NCBI RefSeq assembly: GCF_038396675.1
Contig: NC_088920.1
Span: 29,459,501-29,523,500, forward strand
Direction: 5' to 3'
Source: Hydra vulgaris
Lineage: Eukaryota; Cnidaria; Hydrozoa; Anthoathecata; Hydridae
Length of the DNA stretch: 64,000 nucleotides
Shown: one piece after another, positions 59,616-64,000 of the stretch
How positions within the stretch are numbered: position 1 is the stretch's first letter
How the letters are laid out: every line of letters begins with the position of its first letter
Notes under the pieces: generated by a model
The model's database searches: none
Told to the model about the DNA's origin: nothing
Seen by the model: only the letters and a program-made list of their open reading frames with translations
Program-made: the position numbers and the translations under genes

Positions 59616-62354
59616 GCCTACTAAAAGTATATGGCCTAATATTCTGCATATTTGCCGAAAAAATAGAAGGCCAGTTTAGTATGCGGTTCTGAATAAAAGT
59701 GTAAAGAATCTACATAAATTTAAAATTAAAATATTGAAAATAAAGAATGGTTAACAAATGTTGTGTTGTTGGCTGTTTTTCTAATTATTCCAGACATGAT
59801 GTGGTGCCAGTGCTTTCATTTTCTGTAAATGAAGAATTAAGAACAACATGGATAAAATTTGTAAATAGACTAAACTGGATACCAACTAAGTCATCAGTTA
59901 TTTGTTCAAAACATTTTCAGGAAAAATATTTAAAACATGGAAAACAAGAAAAAAGATTTCGTTTAATAAAGAAGTTAAAACCAATACCAACTATACATAC
60001 ATACATGTTATACCAAAATCATCTATACCGGCAATAAATTTGGAAAGAAAATCTCCAACAAAACGTATTTACCAGAATGATCAAAGCAGCAAATTTTTTA
60101 AAAATGATTTCATAAAAAATTTAAATTGAATTGCTGATATTCCATGCTCAAGTGGCTACCAAATGCTAAAACATAATGATCATATTGTATTTTACAAAAT
60201 GTTGTTTAATGAGTTTTTTGTACCAGAAGTTGTTGAGTGTATACGAGTTGGCGAGAGTTTACATGTAAAACTATTTAAGGGTTGTTTAGTACCATTACCA
60301 AAGTGGTTTCGTAATGGTCATAATTGTACATTAACTCGTAAAAGTATATTTGAAAACTTTCCTGCCTATTAAGAAGTCAAGCAGAAAAAAATTTCTCAGT
60401 TTTCGAAGAACTTGAAAAAATAAAATATCTAAAAAAACCAATGTACTCTGGTAACCTAATTCGATATGCATTATTATTGTGCTATACATCTATGCAATCC
60501 TACAAAGTACTTTTAGAAGAATTTTGATTACCTTCACTTTCTTTATTAAATAAAATTTGTTCTGGTAACATTGATGCACTAAAAGCTGCAAAATTATTAC
60601 TTGAAGATGGCAAAATGTCACAAGATGTCTGCATAATATTTGATGAAATGTATTTACAAAAATGTGCCGAATACTCTAGTGGAACTATAACAGGCGTAAA
60701 CAATGTTAGTGAACTCTACAATATTGTGGTTTGTTTTATGATAAACAAATTTTAGGAAAACATCCCATACATTATAAAAGCAATTTCAGTTGTAAAAATT
60801 GATAGTGATTGGTTAAAAAATGAGATTCTTGAAACTTTGAATCTTTTGCTTAATAGTGGTTTTGTTGTGTAAACTATTGTGTGCGATAATCATGTAAGCA
60901 ATGTTTCTGCATTTAATAAATTGATATCAGAATACGAAAATGGCTTTGATAGCTTCTCAATTTTATATAACTGCAGAAAAGTTTATTTATTCTATGATGC
61001 AGTACATTTAATTAAAAATGTGAGACACAACTTGTTAAATTGAAAGAGGTTTTTGTTTCCCCCATTTGAGTTTATTGGGTTTATAGATGATATTACAGTT
61101 AAAGGTGGAGAAGTATCTTGGAAACTGTTTCATGACGTCCATTAAAAAGATCTTGCTTTAGATGCAGATTTACGTAAAGCTCCAAAACTAACAAATAAAG
61201 TGCTACACCCAGGAAAATAAAAACAAAATGTTCAAGTAGCTCTTGACTTGTTTAATGAAAATACAATAACTGGTTTGAAATCATACTTTCCTTTATGTGA
61301 GGATGCTGTTGGCTTTTTAGGATTGTTTAAATGGTGGATTATTGGTAATAGTAAAAACCAGTTTTGTTCCAATAACTATTTAGTAAATGCTGCTATCTTG
61401 CATGATAAAAAACCAGAGTTTTTACGAGTGATGGCATTATGGATTGATAATTAAGAAAAACAAAAAACCTTGAACTGTGAGAAATTTGTTATGTCTACTC
61501 AAACTAGTTCAGCATTTAAATAAACACTTATTATGCTTCTTTAATTGAAGATCTTTTGAACAATGGTTACAAATTTGTCATGACTGCAAGATTTCAAAGT
61601 GATCCAATAGAGAGAAGGTTTGGATAGTATAGACAGATGAGTGGTGGCAGGTTTTTGGTGAGCTTAAAAGATGTTTTGTGTTCAGAGCAAATTATCAAAT
61701 TTAAAAGTCTGCAATATTGATTTCAAAAAGACTAATGATCAAAAAATATTTAAAACAATGTTTTGGAAAAGCTTCAGTGCACTTTAAATAATTTGTCTTT
61801 GTCAGAAGATGGCAGAGAAGTTGCCTTTCATATTGCAGGTTATATTGCAAAGAAAATTTCAAAAAGATTTGGTAAATGCTGTAATGAACTAATACTTGTG
61901 ATGCTTTTGCCATTTTAGACTTTACTTTTGATGTAATGAACAACACCGATTTGCCATTAAGAACAACTGCTCAGTTTATTTTAAAAACATTTTTATTCAA
62001 AGAAAATATCCTTTGTTCTGATCACCAAAAACTTGGGATAAATCTCATAAACAAAGCAATCAGTAATATATTCTTCAATAATAAAAGAAAAATAAATACT
62101 GATGAAAATATTATAGACAAAATAGTTAGTTTTAAAAAAAGACAACGAAAAAAGCAAGATTAAACATAAATAAATAAAATTAACAAGTTTTTAATGAACG
62201 ATAATGCTTTTTTTTTTTCTAGAAAAATATAAGAAATTTAAAAAAATTTTTTTTATATTTCTTATATTTTTTTATAGCGCAGTAATTCTTTTTAAATGGC
62301 CTTCTATTTTTTCGGCAAATATGCGGAATATAAGGCCGTATACTTTAAGTAGGC
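59616..62354 (+). mobile_element. P-like transposon, 2739 bp, with 57-bp terminal inverted repeats
   Basis: The left end (59616-59672, starting GCCTACTAAAAGTATATGGC) and the inverse of the right end (62298-62354) agree in 53 of 57 positions by eye. The element is flanked by ATCAACCG(TG) on the left and ATCAACTG(CG) on the right, an imperfect 8-10 bp target duplication. P elements make 8-bp duplications. Inside is a THAP-type transposase gene on +. The element is inserted into a hAT transposase reading frame. Confidence 0.88.
59747..62163 (+). pseudogene. P-element (THAP-domain) transposase, inactivated
   Basis: It starts MVNKCCVVGCFSNYSRHDVV with a C2CH THAP finger: C5/C10, W35, then C53 and H56 in VICSKHF. 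After a frame break near 60000 come FYKMLFNEFFVPEVVE, DVCIIFDEMYLQKCAEYSSG (first catalytic aspartate, about 60630-60680), VCDNHVSNVSAFNKLISEYE and VYLFYDAVHLIKNVRHNLLN (second acidic site, about 60985). The downstream domain ends with ARFQSDPIERRFG, a stop, and YRQMSGGRFLVSLKDV (about 61590-61670), the conserved C-terminal P motif. About ten stops or shifts make it inactive. The THAP domain would bind the terminal regions. Cuts would be made by the RNase H-like core. Confidence 0.88.
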
Positions 62355-62790
62355 ATCAACTGCGGACATTCTAAAATCAATTTTAATGCTAGAATTGAAG
62401 GGATGTCATTTCATTACAATTACTTGTGATCGTTGGTCATCATTGAGTAAAAACAGCTACCTCGGTGTGACTTGTCATTTAATTGACAAAAATATGATTC
62501 TGGTTGACCGAAACCTGGATCTTAGGTCTGAAGTGAAAACAGCTGAATATTTATTTATACCGTTAAGCGAAATCTTCAGTGAATGGTCAGTCAGTAATAA
62601 AATTTTTGCACAAGTTACTGACTCAGGTGCAAACATTTTCTCTGCAGTAAATAAATTTGATGATAATGTTCTTAAAAATCCATGTGCTGGTCATCGTTTG
62701 AATCTTGTGGTTAGCGATTTTCTAAACACGAGAGATATAAAAATTAAAAAATGGGTCAAAGCGTTACGAAGTAAAAGATTACGACGGTAA
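62355..62790 (+). pseudogene. BED-finger hAT transposase, part 3 (catalytic domain)
   Basis: STADILKSILMLELKGCHFI runs into TITCDRWSSLSKNSYLGVTC (first catalytic aspartate in CDRW), VTDSGANIFSAVNKF (second) and NPCAGHRLNLVVSDFL, the CxxH motif of hAT proteins. The frame is open over 134 codons and then ends where a minus-strand LINE begins, at about 62790. The glutamate and dimerisation region are thus missing. Confidence 0.8.
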
Positions 62791-64000
62791 TGGAGGGGCA
62801 TCTGAAAGAAGATCATAATGATCTTATCATCACAACCTTTTACAGCTTTAGGCATTTTACAGCCGAACCAAAAATAAATAAAAAAATTTCAATAAACAGT
62901 GTAAATAAATCTGACGATGCTATATAAATAAAATAAAATTTCGTGTAAATAAATCTGACGTTACTATATATAAAATCGAAATCATTTATATATAAGATAA
63001 AAACAAAAATTAAAACGTTTCATTAAGCGTATTTTACAATAATATAATAAAAGTTCTAAAAAAAGATTAGAAGTACTTGACTACGTCATCAATAGATAAA
63101 ATAAAATTTTTCAGTTTACATAAGTGTGAAATATATCAAAATTTAAGTGTGAAATATATCAAAATTTGACAAAACAATCATATTCCAAAGATACGGTGCG
63201 CGATAAGCAATACAAAACTTATTAAACTTGGTTCGACAAAAAGGTTCATATATGAGAAAATTATTTCTAAGTGTATATTTATTTATTGGTTTTTCACAAA
63301 AGAGATCTTTAAAGACAGATAAGGATAAGGATAAGTCATTTTCCCACAAATACATAAAGCATAAAACATTGAACACATTAAGCTCATATATATTGAGAAT
63401 TTTCATTTCAATAAAAAAAGGTTTGGAATGAGTGTATCGATCCGCAAAACTAATTAAACGGATCGCATGCTTCTGACGGCGGTAAAGACATTGTAACTTA
63501 CTTTTTTATGTGCTTCCCCATACAATATTTGCATAATTTCAATAACTATGTATAAATGAGTAGTAAAGTTGGGTTAAATTTTTTTTACTTAAATATGTTC
63601 TGGATTTATATAAAATTCCAATGCTTTTGGAAATTTTTGTGCTAATATAGTCAATATGTGCTTTCCATGTGATGTTTTCATCAAGAAAAACACCCAAAAA
63701 CTTTGTGACATAGTGTCTTTTTATCTCAGTATCATCAATAATAATTTTGGGCAAATTTGGGGGTAAATAAGCTTTTTTTGAGACAGGATGGAACAGAATC
63801 CATTTTGTTTTGTTACTGTTTAGAGTTAGTTTATTGCATTTGAACCACTTGGATATATTTTTAAGTTGCTCGTTCATGCTAGAGAAGAGTTTGTAAATAT
63901 CATTATTGGAAAGAAATAAGTTGGTATCATCAGCAAATATGAAATTCACTAAATTTGAGGCTTTATTTAGGTCGTTTATATAAATCAAGAACAACAGTGG
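62791..64000 (-). mobile_element. CR1-type LINE, minus strand, running off the window
   Basis: The frame 63994-63539 gives FLIYINDLNKASNLVNFI, then FADDTNLFLSNNDIYKLFSS with an intact catalytic box, TKFLGVFLDENITWKAHI and LYKSRTYLSKKNLTQLYYSF. After a shift it continues with the C-terminal region (ELNVFNVLCFMYLWENDLSL, NKFCIAYRAPYLWNMIVLS) to 63143. The 3' end lies at about 62791 and shares AAAAGGTTGTGATGATAA with the copies at 30.5 and 40.75 kb. The 5' portion is outside the window. This is a different subfamily from those two. Confidence 0.85.

Overview
The window is strongly AT-rich animal DNA. Its genes have several exons and its intergenic space is packed with broken transposons. The mix of P-element-like (THAP) and hAT transposases, decayed CR1-type LINEs, Tc1/mariner remnants and many short inverted-repeat elements, next to animal genes for RPS25, a paired-class homeobox protein and stathmin, points to a cnidarian. 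Hydra is the best guess. That assignment is an inference from general knowledge of such genomes, not a database match.

Only three host genes can be supported. (1) The last coding exon of ribosomal protein S25 lies on + at 1811-2071. Its upstream exons are outside the window or not recognisable. (2) A PRD-class (paired-like) homeobox gene lies on -, with four coding exons at 20593-20553, 20340-20096, 13736-13480 and 11122-10742. Splice phases agree at all three junctions and the inferred protein is 307 residues. Its second intron (about 6.4 kb) holds a 3-kb ATGT/AT microsatellite complex at 14.5-17.4 kb. (3) A stathmin-domain gene lies on - between 35666 and 33738, in five coding exons encoding about 245 residues.

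Everything else that can be read is mobile DNA. From 2.6 to 9.7 kb there is a TTAA-flanked foldback element, a dead Tc1/mariner transposase, a TAA-flanked MITE and two fragments of one LINE family. From 23.8 to 29.9 kb there are two CR1-type LINE copies on +, with a hAT-type MITE in front of or inside the second. From 30.0 to 32.4 kb a dead P/THAP9-like transposase is split by a LINE insertion. A sister copy of that LINE lies 10 kb away at 40.6-42.1 kb in the same orientation, so the pair brackets the stathmin gene. From 37 to 48.6 kb there are three dead hAT transposases and one dead gene of a repeat family that I recognise only by pattern.

The most complex region is 49-64 kb. A BED-finger hAT transposase gene is interrupted twice. 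The first insertion is a 7.1-kb inverted-repeat structure with two arms of about 3.4 kb, each carrying a tRNA-like (SINE-like) segment and a decayed reading frame that resembles a Ulp1/C48-type cysteine protease. The second is a 2.74-kb P-like element with 57-bp terminal inverted repeats and a THAP-domain transposase. A CR1-type LINE on - then runs to the window end. The order of insertions can be read directly from the interrupted hAT reading frame.
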